Shown here: positions 33,700-41,476 of the stretch, piece by piece
Layout: every line of letters begins with the position of its first letter
Numbering within the stretch: position 1 is the stretch's first letter
Source: DASWIG01 sp965371445
GTDB lineage: Bacteria; Acidobacteriota; Thermoanaerobaculia; Multivoradales; J023
Length of the DNA: 41,846 nucleotides
Direction of reading: 5' to 3'
NCBI GenBank assembly: GCA_965371445.1
Contig: CBDUYN010000079.1
Span: 1-41,846, forward strand
The notes under the pieces: generated by a model
Databases searched by the model: none
The model's input: the letters and a program-made list of their open reading frames with translations, nothing else
Told to the model about the DNA's origin: nothing
Position numbers and translations under genes: made by a program

Positions 33700-34808
33700 A
33701 AGAGCTCGCCAAGGTCTTTGTAGGGGCGCTCCTGTGAATCCGCGACCGGCTTGCAGGTGATGTGTCCGGCGTAGGTGTTCACACCGTCGCGCAACCCCGG
33801 GTCGCTCCTGACCGCGGCCTTGACCCCCTCGTTGGCAAGCTTCAGGACGTAGGGAAGCGTCGCATTGTTGAGCGCCAGGGTCGAGGTCCGAGGCACCGCC
33901 CCCGGCATGTTGGCCACACAGTAGTGGACGATGCCGTCGACCTCGTAGACCGGATCGGAATGGGTCGTCGGATGCGTGGTCTCAAAGCACCCGCCCTGGT
34001 CGACCGCCACGTCGACCACCACCGAGCCTGGCTTCATGAGCTCCAGCATTTTGCGGGTCACCAGCTTCGGGGCCGAGGCGCCAGGGATCAGGACGGCTCC
34101 GATCAAGAGATCCGCCCGCTCCAGGGCCGCCGCCAGGTTGTGACGGTTCGAAGCGACGGTGGTGATGGCGCCCTGAAAGAGGTCGTCAATGAAACGCATG
34201 CGGTCGGGGTTGGTTTCGAGCACCGTGACGTGGGCACGCATACCGAGAGCGATCCCCATGGCGTTCATGCCGACGATGCCGCCGCCGATGATCACGACGT
34301 CGCCGGGAGGTACCCCCGGAACACCGCTGATCAGGACGCCTCGGCCGCCGTGGGCTTTTTGCAGGTAGGTGGCGCCGACGAGGACCGACATGCGTCCGGC
34401 CACCTCCGACATGGGGATCAGGAGCGGCAAAGCGCCGTGGACGTCGGTGATGGTCTCGTAGGCGATCCCTGCGACCCGGGTATCCTGGAGCGCGGTGGTC
34501 AGGCCGGGCAAAGGCGCCAGGTGCAGGTAGGTGAAAAGCGTCTGGCCGTCCTGGAGCCGCGGGTACTCGGCCTCAATGGGCTCCTTGACCTTGACGATCA
34601 TCTCGGCGCCGGCCCAGGCTTCCTCGGCGCTCGGTAGGATGCGGGCACCCGCTCTCTCGTACTCCTCGTCGAGAAAGCCGCTCCCCTCGCCGGCATGGGT
34701 CTCGACGATCACCTCGTGACCCGCTTCCACCAGCGCATGGACGCCGGCAGGCATCATACCGACCCGATACTCGTGGTCTTTGACCTCCTTGGGTATGCCG
34801 ACTCTCAC
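33696..34808 (-). CDS. ald: Alanine dehydrogenase
   Basis: A 370-residue NAD-dependent enzyme for reversible deamination of L-alanine to pyruvate and ammonia. MRVGIPKEVKDHEYRVGMMP is the standard opening. Substrate residues K75 in VKVKEP and H96 in YLHLAPLP match the known enzyme positions. The Rossmann loop is VVIIGGGIVGMNA, followed by ETNPDRM for NAD specificity and VVVDVAVDQGGCFETTHPTT. The ATG overlaps the bactofilin stop (ATGA), so it is translated after it. The TAG stop lies in a dispersed palindrome, and the last 15 residues (VADSQERPYKDLGELL) are encoded by bases that partly resemble that repeat. Confidence 0.95.
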   Translation of the reverse strand: MRVGIPKEVKDHEYRVGMMPAGVHALVEAGHEVIVETHAGEGSGFLDEEYERAGARILPSAEEAWAGAEMIVKVKEPIEAEYPRLQDGQTLFTYLHLAPLPGLTTALQDTRVAGIAYETITDVHGALPLLIPMSEVAGRMSVLVGATYLQKAHGGRGVLISGVPGVPPGDVVIIGGGIVGMNAMGIALGMRAHVTVLETNPDRMRFIDDLFQGAITTVASNRHNLAAALERADLLIGAVLIPGASAPKLVTRKMLELMKPGSVVVDVAVDQGGCFETTHPTTHSDPVYEVDGIVHYCVANMPGAVPRTSTLALNNATLPYVLKLANEGVKAAVRSDPGLRDGVNTYAGHITCKPVADSQERPYKDLGELL

Positions 34809-35431
34809 TTGCCTGGTCTCTCGAGCTTCTTACCCGCCTTCATGTCCTCGTTCGACGAAGCGCCGACCCCGCCTCCCGGGTTGCCGGGGGAGGTCGGCGC
34901 TCCGGCCGACGGCGATCCGGCGGCCGGCGATCCGGCGGCAGGCGGCCCGACGGCAGGCGGCCCGACGGCTTTTTTTTCTTTCGCTGGCCGATCACCGGCC
35001 ATCCGCGGGGTCTCCCGCTCGCCGGTCATCTCGATCTTGCCTTTGAAGAAAGCCCCTTCCGCAATGACGACACGGGGCGCCTCGACGTCGCCCTCGAGGC
35101 GGCCGGAGTCTTGGACCTCGACCCGTTCGCGACCGTGAACGTTGCCGACGACCTTGCCGCCGACCTGGACCGAGCGGCCATGGATCTCGCCTTCGACGTA
35201 GCCCTTGGAGCCGACGACGACCAGGCTGTCGAGATCGATGTGCCCTTCGACCTCTCCCTCGATGACGAGCTCCGCGGAGCCGGAGATCTCACCCACCACC
35301 CGGGAGCCCGCGGCGATCAGGGTCTTCTCGGGACCCGCCGGAGGGGCCGCCGACCGGGTCGGCTGGGGGGAACGAGCGGGCGGGGTGGGAGCGGAAGAAG
35401 GCTTGGGGTCACGAGCGCTGAAGATCGACAT
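34805..35431 (-). CDS. Bactofilin (polymer-forming cytoskeletal protein)
   Basis: A 208-residue bactofilin. Residues 37-137 form the right-handed beta-helix with regular short rungs (VVGEISGSAELVIEGEVEGH, VVVGSKGYVEGEIHGRSVQV, KVVGNVHGRERVEV), the core that polymerises into filaments at the membrane. The N-terminal 35 residues are a Pro/Ser linker. The C-terminal 60 residues are a Pro/Gly/Ala tail encoded by 15-base tandem repeats, ending in a basic segment. It overlaps ald by 4 bases. Bactofilins scaffold cell-shape or polar processes; pairing with alanine dehydrogenase is unusual and of unknown meaning. Confidence 0.9.
   Translation of the reverse strand: MSIFSARDPKPSSAPTPPARSPQPTRSAAPPAGPEKTLIAAGSRVVGEISGSAELVIEGEVEGHIDLDSLVVVGSKGYVEGEIHGRSVQVGGKVVGNVHGRERVEVQDSGRLEGDVEAPRVVIAEGAFFKGKIEMTGERETPRMAGDRPAKEKKAVGPPAVGPPAAGSPAAGSPSAGAPTSPGNPGGGVGASSNEDMKAGKKLERPGK
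34911..34970 (-). repeat. Four 15-base tandem repeats in bactofilin tail
   Basis: Units of the form GGCGATCCGGCGGC[CA] (twice) and GGCGGCCCGACGGCA (twice, the last ending in T) encode AVGPP and AAGSP steps of the tail. An 8-T run follows directly at the end of the array. The copy number is prone to slippage. Confidence 0.75.
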
Positions 35432-35620
35432 CGGCGGTTTCCTCGATTCAGGATACGATCCGCCACCGTCCGGCCGGCGGTGGCTGGTACAGCGCGGGCG
35501 CTTGGGCCAGCGCGAGCAGAGGCGAGATCACGGACACTGGCACAATCCCGGAGCGGCGAGATCACCGTCAAGGGTACGCCTTGGTCTACGATGCGCCTAA
35601 GATCAGGAACGTCCAAAGTC

Positions 35621-35696
35621 TGGAGCGGGCAACGGGACTCGAACCCGCGACATCAAGCTTGGGAAGCTTGCACTCTACCAACTGAGTTATGCCCGC
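35621..35696 (-). tRNA. tRNA-Gly (anticodon CCC)
   Basis: On the minus strand the acceptor GCGGGCA pairs with TGCCCGC, the anticodon stem CAAGC/GCTTG carries loop TTCCCAA (CCC), the T arm is GGGTTCGAGTCCC, and CCA is encoded. It is 76 nt with CCA. It reads GGG codons and complements the GCC-anticodon glycine tRNA at 27181. Confidence 0.94.
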
Positions 35697-35854
35697 TCGG
35701 CACTTACCAACTCTGGGAATCTAGCCCAGAACCGCCGCGACGGTCAAGTCGGGAACGCCCATTTGCCTGCCGGGAGCGCGGACGTCTCGCCCGCACCGCT
35801 GGGAGCGCAGGCCTCTTCCCCTGCGGGGATCGCGAAACAAGGCCGCTTCAGCGG

Positions 35855-35883
35855 TTGGCCTGCGGCGAGTTGCGAGCTATACT
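35855..35883 (+). promoter_or_regulatory. Promoter of the small gene at 35893
   Basis: TTGGCC at 35855-35860 and TATACT at 35878-35883 are spaced by 17 bases. The expected start of transcription (about 35890-35893) coincides with the ATG, and no ribosome-binding sequence is present, so the message should be leaderless. Confidence 0.55.
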
Positions 35884-35892
35884 GAGCCCACT

Positions 35893-36213
35893 ATGGTGTA
35901 CACCGGCAGAGGTCCGATCGAAAACGGCCATCCGGTCCCCAGCTCCCAGCGCGACGCGGGTGGCGATTCCCTGTACTTCTTCCCCGATCAGAATGTCTCC
36001 GAGACCCGGGTCCGATGGATCTTGAAGAACGGCTCCCGCGAGGAGCGCGCCTGGGTGATCTCCCACTTCCTGCGCTTCGCCCAATGGGACGACATCTGGA
36101 CCTACGTGTCGCGCGAGGAGGTGCGGGAGATCTTTCCCGTCCTCGAGATGCCGGAAAACCTCCGCGCCGCCTGGGCGCGGATGCTCAAGGTCGAGGTCAC
36201 CACGCCTGCCTAG
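35893..36213 (+). CDS. Conserved-looking hypothetical protein
   Basis: A 106-residue soluble protein with no recognised family. The last 70 residues are regular and helical, rich in Trp and Arg (RVRWILKNGSREERAWVISH, FLRFAQWDDIWTYVSREEVR), and look conserved. The coding frame keeps the high third-position GC of its neighbours, which supports a real gene. The start is the ATG at 35893 directly behind a promoter and probably leaderless. The TAG stop is the first bases of a dispersed palindrome. It is convergent with the AIM24 gene. Confidence 0.65.
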   Translation: MVYTGRGPIENGHPVPSSQRDAGGDSLYFFPDQNVSETRVRWILKNGSREERAWVISHFLRFAQWDDIWTYVSREEVREIFPVLEMPENLRAAWARMLKVEVTTPA

Positions 36214-36287
36214 GGGGCGAATACAAGATTCGCCCCTACCTCGGCCGGTGGTCACGGGATGCGTAGGGGCGATCCTCGTGATCGCCC
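36214..36287. repeat. Pair of dispersed palindromes between convergent genes
   Basis: A hairpin GGCGAAT-ACAAG-ATTCGCC with flanking CCCTAC (36216-36239) is identical to the right half of the repeat at 33652. A second unit at 36263-36287 (GTAGGGGCGATC then GATCGCCC) differs from the left half by one base. The order is swapped relative to the first locus and 23 bases separate the units. They may also terminate both flanking genes. Confidence 0.8.
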
Positions 36288-36289
36288 AC

Positions 36290-37327
36290 TCAGTCGCCGT
36301 CGAGCAGGTTCCCCAGGCCACCCACCCGGTCGAGCACCGATCCTTCGCCCTTACGCGCCCCGCCGGTCTGCGGCGCGGCACGATAGATGCGGTCCGCCAG
36401 GCGGCTGAAGGGAAGCGACTGGATCCACACCTTGCCCGGGCCGGTCAAGGCCGCGAAGAAAAGCCCCTCACCGCCGAAGAAGATCGACTTGATCCCCTTG
36501 ACCATCTGGATGTCGTAGGAGACCTGTTGCTCGAAAGCCACCAGGCACCCGGTGTCGAGCCGCATCGTCTCGCCGGGCCCGAGGGTGCGCTCAACGACGG
36601 TGCCGCCCGCATGGACGAAGGCGATCCCGTCGCCCTCGAGCTTCTGAAGGATGAAGCCCTCGCCGCCGAAAAAACCCACGCCGATCTTGCGTTGGAAGGC
36701 GATCCCGATCGAGATCCCCTTCGCGGCGGCCAGGAAGGCGTCTTTTTGACAGAGCAGCGCGTTGCCGTGCTGGCGCAGGTCGACGGCGATGATCTTGCCC
36801 GGATAGGGCGAGGCGAAGGCCACCTTCTGACGCTGGTTGCCGTTGTTGCCGAAGATCGTCATGAAAAGCGACTCCCCGGTGACCACTCGCTTCACGCCGC
36901 CCATGAGCTTGCCCAGGAGCCCGCCGCTCGACGCCGAGCCGTCGCCGAAAATAGTCTCCATCTGGATCCCCGGATCCATGTACATGAAAGCTCCGGCCTC
37001 GGCGATGCACGCCTCCTGCGGATCGAGGGTCACCTCGACGAACTGCATCTCCGCGCCGTGGATCTCGTAGTCGATCTCGTGCGCCTGCTGGCCTCCCGCC
37101 GCCGGGGCAGGAGCGGCGGCCGGAGGAGGAGGAGGAGCCGCACCACCTCCGAGGGCCGCGGCGAGCTCCGGCCGCTCCGCGGCCGTCGTCCAGTTAGGCA
37201 TTCCCTGGGTGAACACGTGGGTCGAGCCGGCAAGCTCCCCGGACTGAAAACGGGGTAGGAGCTCGGCGACCGAAAAAGGACCTTGCTGCTGGCCCCCGAC
37301 GGCGATGTACCAGACTTTATCGCTCAT
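36290..37327 (-). CDS. AIM24/TIGR00266-family protein with N-terminal GYF_2 domain
   Basis: A 345-residue protein. Residues 1-60 are a GYF_2 module (WYIAVGGQQQGPFSVAELLP, GMPNWTTAAERPEL), followed by a Pro/Ala linker. From about 90 to 320 lies the AIM24 beta-sandwich (EIHGAEMQFVEVTLDPQEAC, GGVKRVVTGESLFMTIFGNN, GGTVVERTLGPGETMRLDTG, GIKSIFFGGEGLFFAALTGP). GGAGG lies 10 bases before the ATG at 37327. Relatives in bacteria are of unknown role; the yeast namesake acts in mitochondrial membrane organisation. It lies 79 bases downstream of the large kinase gene on the same strand. Confidence 0.85.
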   Translation of the reverse strand: MSDKVWYIAVGGQQQGPFSVAELLPRFQSGELAGSTHVFTQGMPNWTTAAERPELAAALGGGAAPPPPPAAAPAPAAGGQQAHEIDYEIHGAEMQFVEVTLDPQEACIAEAGAFMYMDPGIQMETIFGDGSASSGGLLGKLMGGVKRVVTGESLFMTIFGNNGNQRQKVAFASPYPGKIIAVDLRQHGNALLCQKDAFLAAAKGISIGIAFQRKIGVGFFGGEGFILQKLEGDGIAFVHAGGTVVERTLGPGETMRLDTGCLVAFEQQVSYDIQMVKGIKSIFFGGEGLFFAALTGPGKVWIQSLPFSRLADRIYRAAPQTGGARKGEGSVLDRVGGLGNLLDGD

Positions 37328-37406
37328 GTTTTGTAGCCTCCGAAGTGCGTCTGTGGCGAATGTCCGTGGCGGGCAGCATATCGAGCCCGCCCCGGGCGCA
37401 CAACCG

Positions 37407-40400
37407 CTACCTGCCTTCACCGGCGGCGCGGCGGGCGAGGGAGGCGAACCCAAGCTCTCCGGCCCGCGCCGCGGCATCGTGTAATCGCTTCTCGCCGTCT
37501 TCGCTCCGCCCGGAGAGGACCTCCACCTCCCCCAGAGCCACCGACGCTTCGACCTCGTAGGTCACGAGGCCGTGGAGCCGCGCCTCCTCCAGTGCCGCCC
37601 CGAGCAGGCGTGCAGCCTCTTCGAGCTCGCCCTCGTCCGCCGCGAGGCGCGCCGCGGTGAGGGAGTAAGAGAGCCGCACCACCGGCCGCTCGCTCCTGGT
37701 GGCTTGCTCCGCCGCCGAGGCGAGAGCCTGGCGCGACTCCTCGAGCAGCCCCTGTGCCAGAAGCGAGCGCGCGAGCATCGACTCGGCCAGGGCCACCTCG
37801 TCGCCGAGGCCCCGGCGGCGCAGCTCCGCCAGGGCCCGGCGGGTCTCGTCTTCGGCCTGGCGCGGCTTCTCCCGGGCGAGCAGGATCTCGGCTTCGGTCA
37901 GGAACGTGGCGTAGAGGCTCGCCGTCGGTTGCGTCCCGAAACCCTCCTGGAGCCGGCGGGCCGTCGCGCAGGAGTCCGCCGCCGCGGCGAGCTCGCCGCG
38001 CAAGAGGTGGAGCCCCGCGAGATCGTGGTACACGATCCCGGCGAGGAACTCATCCCCGGGATCGCCGTTGAGCTCCAGCGCTTTCCTGTAGTCGCGCTCG
38101 GCGGCGGCCAGGGAGCCGGAAGCCATGCTGAGCTGCGCGAGGTTGATCCGGCTCCAGGCCAGCTCCTGGGGATTGCCCAGCTCGCTTTTTACCTTGAGCT
38201 CCTCCTCGGCGGCACTGCGGGCGGCCGCAAGCTCTCCCTGCTGATTCAGCACCCAGACCACGAGATTGAGGGTCTTGGCCTCGAGGAGGCGACTACGGAT
38301 CTCGCGGGCGATCACCAGCGCCTCCCTGTGCAAGCGCCGCGCCTCGGCGAGCTCGCCGAGGCTCTGCTTCACGAAGCCCAGGTCGTTGATGGCCCTCACG
38401 AGCCACTTGCGGTTGCCGGTGTCGCTATGGATGGCGATGGCCTCCAGCAACGACTCCTCGGCGGCTTCGAAATCGTCGCGATAAATCTGCAACCTACCGA
38501 GGAAGATGAGGACTCGGGCGACCTGGTCCTTGGCACCGGTCTCCGTAAAGAGGCGTTGGGCCTCGGCAAAGGCGGCCTGCGCTTTTTCCAGACGGCCGAG
38601 CAGCCGCAGCGCCTGGCCCTGCCAGAGACGCGCTTCCGCCACCAGGCTCGAAGCCCCGTCGCGCGTCGCTCTTTGCGCCGCGCGCTCGGTGGCCATCACG
38701 ATGTCTCGAGGCGCGACTAGCGCCTGCGCTTCCACCAGGTCGATCCGCGGATCCTCGTTCTCCGGCACCGGCAGGTCGCGCAACGCCTCCACCGTCGCAA
38801 GAGCCTGGGCGAGCCGGCCGGCGGAGATCTGGGAGCGGGCCAGGCTCAGGCCGTACTCCACGTTGTCCGGGTAATAGCGCCACAGGGCACGATAGGAGGC
38901 GATCGCCTGATCCCACTCGACGGCCGTGGCGTAGCGGCGCGCCTCGATCGACAGGATCTCCTCCCGCGGCAGCCCCTGCGCCAGCTCCAGGGCGAGGGCC
39001 GAGCTGTGACGCGCCGAATCGTCGTAACCCAACACCGACCAGGTTTCGCTCAAGGCGGCATGGGCCAGGGCGTAGCGAGGCTCCTCGGCGATCGCTTTTT
39101 CCAGGGCGTCGCGGGCTCCCAGGGCGTCATGAGTCCGCAGCTTCCTCAGGCCTTCGGCGTAGAGCTTGCGCGCCTCCTGCGACGAAGCCAGGGTGAGCGC
39201 GACCTTTCTGCGCTCCGGTGCCGACAGCCGCGCCACCCCCATCTTGTCGCTCAGCGTCTCCACCGAGCGGGAAACGATCTCGAAAAGCTCCTGGCGAGCG
39301 CCGTCCTCGACCACGATGATGTCCGGATCACCGCGGGTGCTTTGTACCCTCAGGTCGACCCGGAGCTTGGCGACGCCCCCGCCGTCGGGAGGGATCAGGT
39401 ACTTGCCCAGGACGACGTAGTCGGTGCCCAGGTAGTCCCGGATCTCCTCCAGGGTGTCCGTGGCGAGGCTTTCGTTGGCGCGAAGCCCCAGGTCGCGCTT
39501 CATCTCCACCACCCGCTGCTGGGGGATCAGACGAAAATGTCCTCCCGTAGCGAGCTGTTTCGAGTAAAGCTCCGCCAGCGCCGTCGACAACCAGTCGGTT
39601 GGCTCCGACGGCGCCAGGTTCTTGAAGCCCAAGACGGCCACCGCGGGACGCCTGGTGTTGCTGCCCAAGAAAAGCCCCGAGGCGAGCGCCACCGCCAGGA
39701 CGAGGAGAGCCGCCGCCGCAAGCCGCCAACGGCCTCGGCCCGCCGGTCCCACCCGGCGGGCCAGCTCCTGGTCCACCGGCCCCGATAGCGGCGGGTCCGA
39801 GCGGTAACCCACCTCGAGGAGCTCCACCGGCTCCTTGAAGCCCCCCAGCTGATAGCGGCCGTGGCTTCGCCACCGGAGCTCCTCGCCGAGCCCCTCGGCC
39901 ACGGCCTGGCGGTGGAGGAGCTCGTCGACGGCTTGGGTGAAGAGGACCTGCCCGGCCCCCGCCACCGACATCACCCGCCGCGCCACCAGCTTGGCGAGGC
40001 CCTCCACCGCCTGCGCGCGGCCCGTCTGCGACAGCTCGCCGGAGCGGTTGACGCGCAGGACGACCTCCCCAAGGTGGATCCCGGTATGCAAGGCGAGCTC
40101 AAGCTCCTGCTCCTCGGCCAGCTTCGCCACCTCGCGGTGGTAGGCCAACGCGAAGCGAAGCGCCGCGTCCGGGCGCTCGAAGAGGCAACAGTCGGAGCGT
40201 TCCGGGTCGTGTCCGCCGTGCTCGCGGATCAGCTCCCGGCGCAGCCGGTCGAGGCGGGCCAGGACGACGTGAGCCTGGATCTCGCCGAGCTGGTGGATCA
40301 GCGCCCGTCGATCGGCGAGGTCGCTCGCCACGAGCGTCTTGATCGTCACCCCGCTCTCCAGCATCCTCGTCACCCGGCTGCCGGGCAAGACGGCCGACGC

Positions 40401-41438
40401 GGACGACGAGGCGGCCGGCGGTGGCTTCAAGGCCCCGGTCAGCGGCGCCACGGCCTGGGTGCTGACGCTGTCGGTGCCCAGCGCCGAGAGCACCGTCGCC
40501 CGTGAGAGCGTTTCCGAGGCCTCGCCGTCCATCCGATCGAGGTCGAACGCCACCTCCGCCGCCCTCTGGGGCCGGTCCGCGGGCCGTTTTTCCAACAGGT
40601 CCTCGATCAGGTCCGAGAGCTCCTCGCCCACCCGCTCGTTCAGCTGGCGAACCGGCGGCTGGTGGTGCTCGCAGACCCGCGACATCGTCGCCACGATGTT
40701 CTCCGCCCGGAACGGCGAGATGCCGGTGCACATCTCGTAGAGCATGCTGCCAAAAGAGAAGAGGTCGGAGCGGTAGTCGACCTCCTTGCCGGTGATCTGC
40801 TCCGGAGACATGGCCCGAAAGGTGCCGACGACGACCCCTTCTCCCGACAGCGTCGTGTCGTCGGGCGTGCGCTCCTCCATCCGCTTGGCCAGGCCGAAGT
40901 CGAGGATCTTCGCATTCTGGCCCCGGTCGGTGACCATGACGTTCTCGACCTTGAGGTCCCGGTGCACGATGCCCTTGGCATGGGCCGCCGCCAGCCCTCC
41001 CGCCACCTGGCGGGCCAGCTTGCGGATCAGGCTCAAGGAGGGCTGGCCGGAGCTCATCAGGTTGCGGATCGTCCTCCCGTTGACGAGCTCCATGACGATC
41101 CAGTCGCCGCCGTCTTTTTCCAGGATGTCGTAGATCTGGACGATGGCGGCGTGGTTCAGGCTCGCCACCGCCCGCGCCTCGCGCCGGAAGCGGCGGCGGA
41201 TGTTCGAGTTGCCGGTGTCGAGGATCTGCTTGACCGCCACCCAGCGGTCGAGGCGCTGGTCGTAGGCGCGGTAGACCTCGCCCATGCCGCCGACCCCGAG
41301 GCGCTCCTCGATGCGGTAGGGACCCACCACCTCGGGCACCGCCGCGAAGCCGAGAAAGCCCCCACGGCTCGGCGACGTGACGCCGGTCCCGGGGAGAGTC
41401 GTGCCCTCGGTGAAGGTCTCGAAGAAGCTCTGGCTCAC
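37407..41438 (-). CDS. Ser/Thr kinase - cyclase-homology - TolB-like - TPR fusion protein
   Basis: A 1343-residue single-pass membrane protein. Kinase at about 40-305: glycine loop LGVGGMGEVYRA, K70 in VAVKQIL, H159-R-D161 in VHRDLKVENV, and D180 in DFGLAKR, so catalysis looks intact. A class III cyclase-homology domain follows at about 364-545 (TIKTLVASDLADRRALIHQL, RYQLGGFKEPVELLEVG), with acids D373 and D416 at the two metal positions, and GIHLGEVVLRVN. One membrane helix is at about 571-592. An extracytoplasmic TolB/FlgO-like domain spans about 597-690 (AVLGFKNLAPSEPTDWLSTA). At least ten TPR units run from about 740 to 1340. The start is GTG 41438 without a clear ribosome site. Cyclase activity is uncertain because the KTDGF-type motif reads RSDCC. 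It is followed by the GYF_2-AIM24 gene on the same strand. Confidence 0.85.
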   Translation of the reverse strand: MSQSFFETFTEGTTLPGTGVTSPSRGGFLGFAAVPEVVGPYRIEERLGVGGMGEVYRAYDQRLDRWVAVKQILDTGNSNIRRRFRREARAVASLNHAAIVQIYDILEKDGGDWIVMELVNGRTIRNLMSSGQPSLSLIRKLARQVAGGLAAAHAKGIVHRDLKVENVMVTDRGQNAKILDFGLAKRMEERTPDDTTLSGEGVVVGTFRAMSPEQITGKEVDYRSDLFSFGSMLYEMCTGISPFRAENIVATMSRVCEHHQPPVRQLNERVGEELSDLIEDLLEKRPADRPQRAAEVAFDLDRMDGEASETLSRATVLSALGTDSVSTQAVAPLTGALKPPPAASSSASAVLPGSRVTRMLESGVTIKTLVASDLADRRALIHQLGEIQAHVVLARLDRLRRELIREHGGHDPERSDCCLFERPDAALRFALAYHREVAKLAEEQELELALHTGIHLGEVVLRVNRSGELSQTGRAQAVEGLAKLVARRVMSVAGAGQVLFTQAVDELLHRQAVAEGLGEELRWRSHGRYQLGGFKEPVELLEVGYRSDPPLSGPVDQELARRVGPAGRGRWRLAAAALLVLAVALASGLFLGSNTRRPAVAVLGFKNLAPSEPTDWLSTALAELYSKQLATGGHFRLIPQQRVVEMKRDLGLRANESLATDTLEEIRDYLGTDYVVLGKYLIPPDGGGVAKLRVDLRVQSTRGDPDIIVVEDGARQELFEIVSRSVETLSDKMGVARLSAPERRKVALTLASSQEARKLYAEGLRKLRTHDALGARDALEKAIAEEPRYALAHAALSETWSVLGYDDSARHSSALALELAQGLPREEILSIEARRYATAVEWDQAIASYRALWRYYPDNVEYGLSLARSQISAGRLAQALATVEALRDLPVPENEDPRIDLVEAQALVAPRDIVMATERAAQRATRDGASSLVAEARLWQGQALRLLGRLEKAQAAFAEAQRLFTETGAKDQVARVLIFLGRLQIYRDDFEAAEESLLEAIAIHSDTGNRKWLVRAINDLGFVKQSLGELAEARRLHREALVIAREIRSRLLEAKTLNLVVWVLNQQGELAAARSAAEEELKVKSELGNPQELAWSRINLAQLSMASGSLAAAERDYRKALELNGDPGDEFLAGIVYHDLAGLHLLRGELAAAADSCATARRLQEGFGTQPTASLYATFLTEAEILLAREKPRQAEDETRRALAELRRRGLGDEVALAESMLARSLLAQGLLEESRQALASAAEQATRSERPVVRLSYSLTAARLAADEGELEEAARLLGAALEEARLHGLVTYEVEASVALGEVEVLSGRSEDGEKRLHDAAARAGELGFASLARRAAGEGR

Positions 41439-41476
41439 CCGCCCAGCTTAGCGCAGTCCGCCCCAAGCTCTGATAG

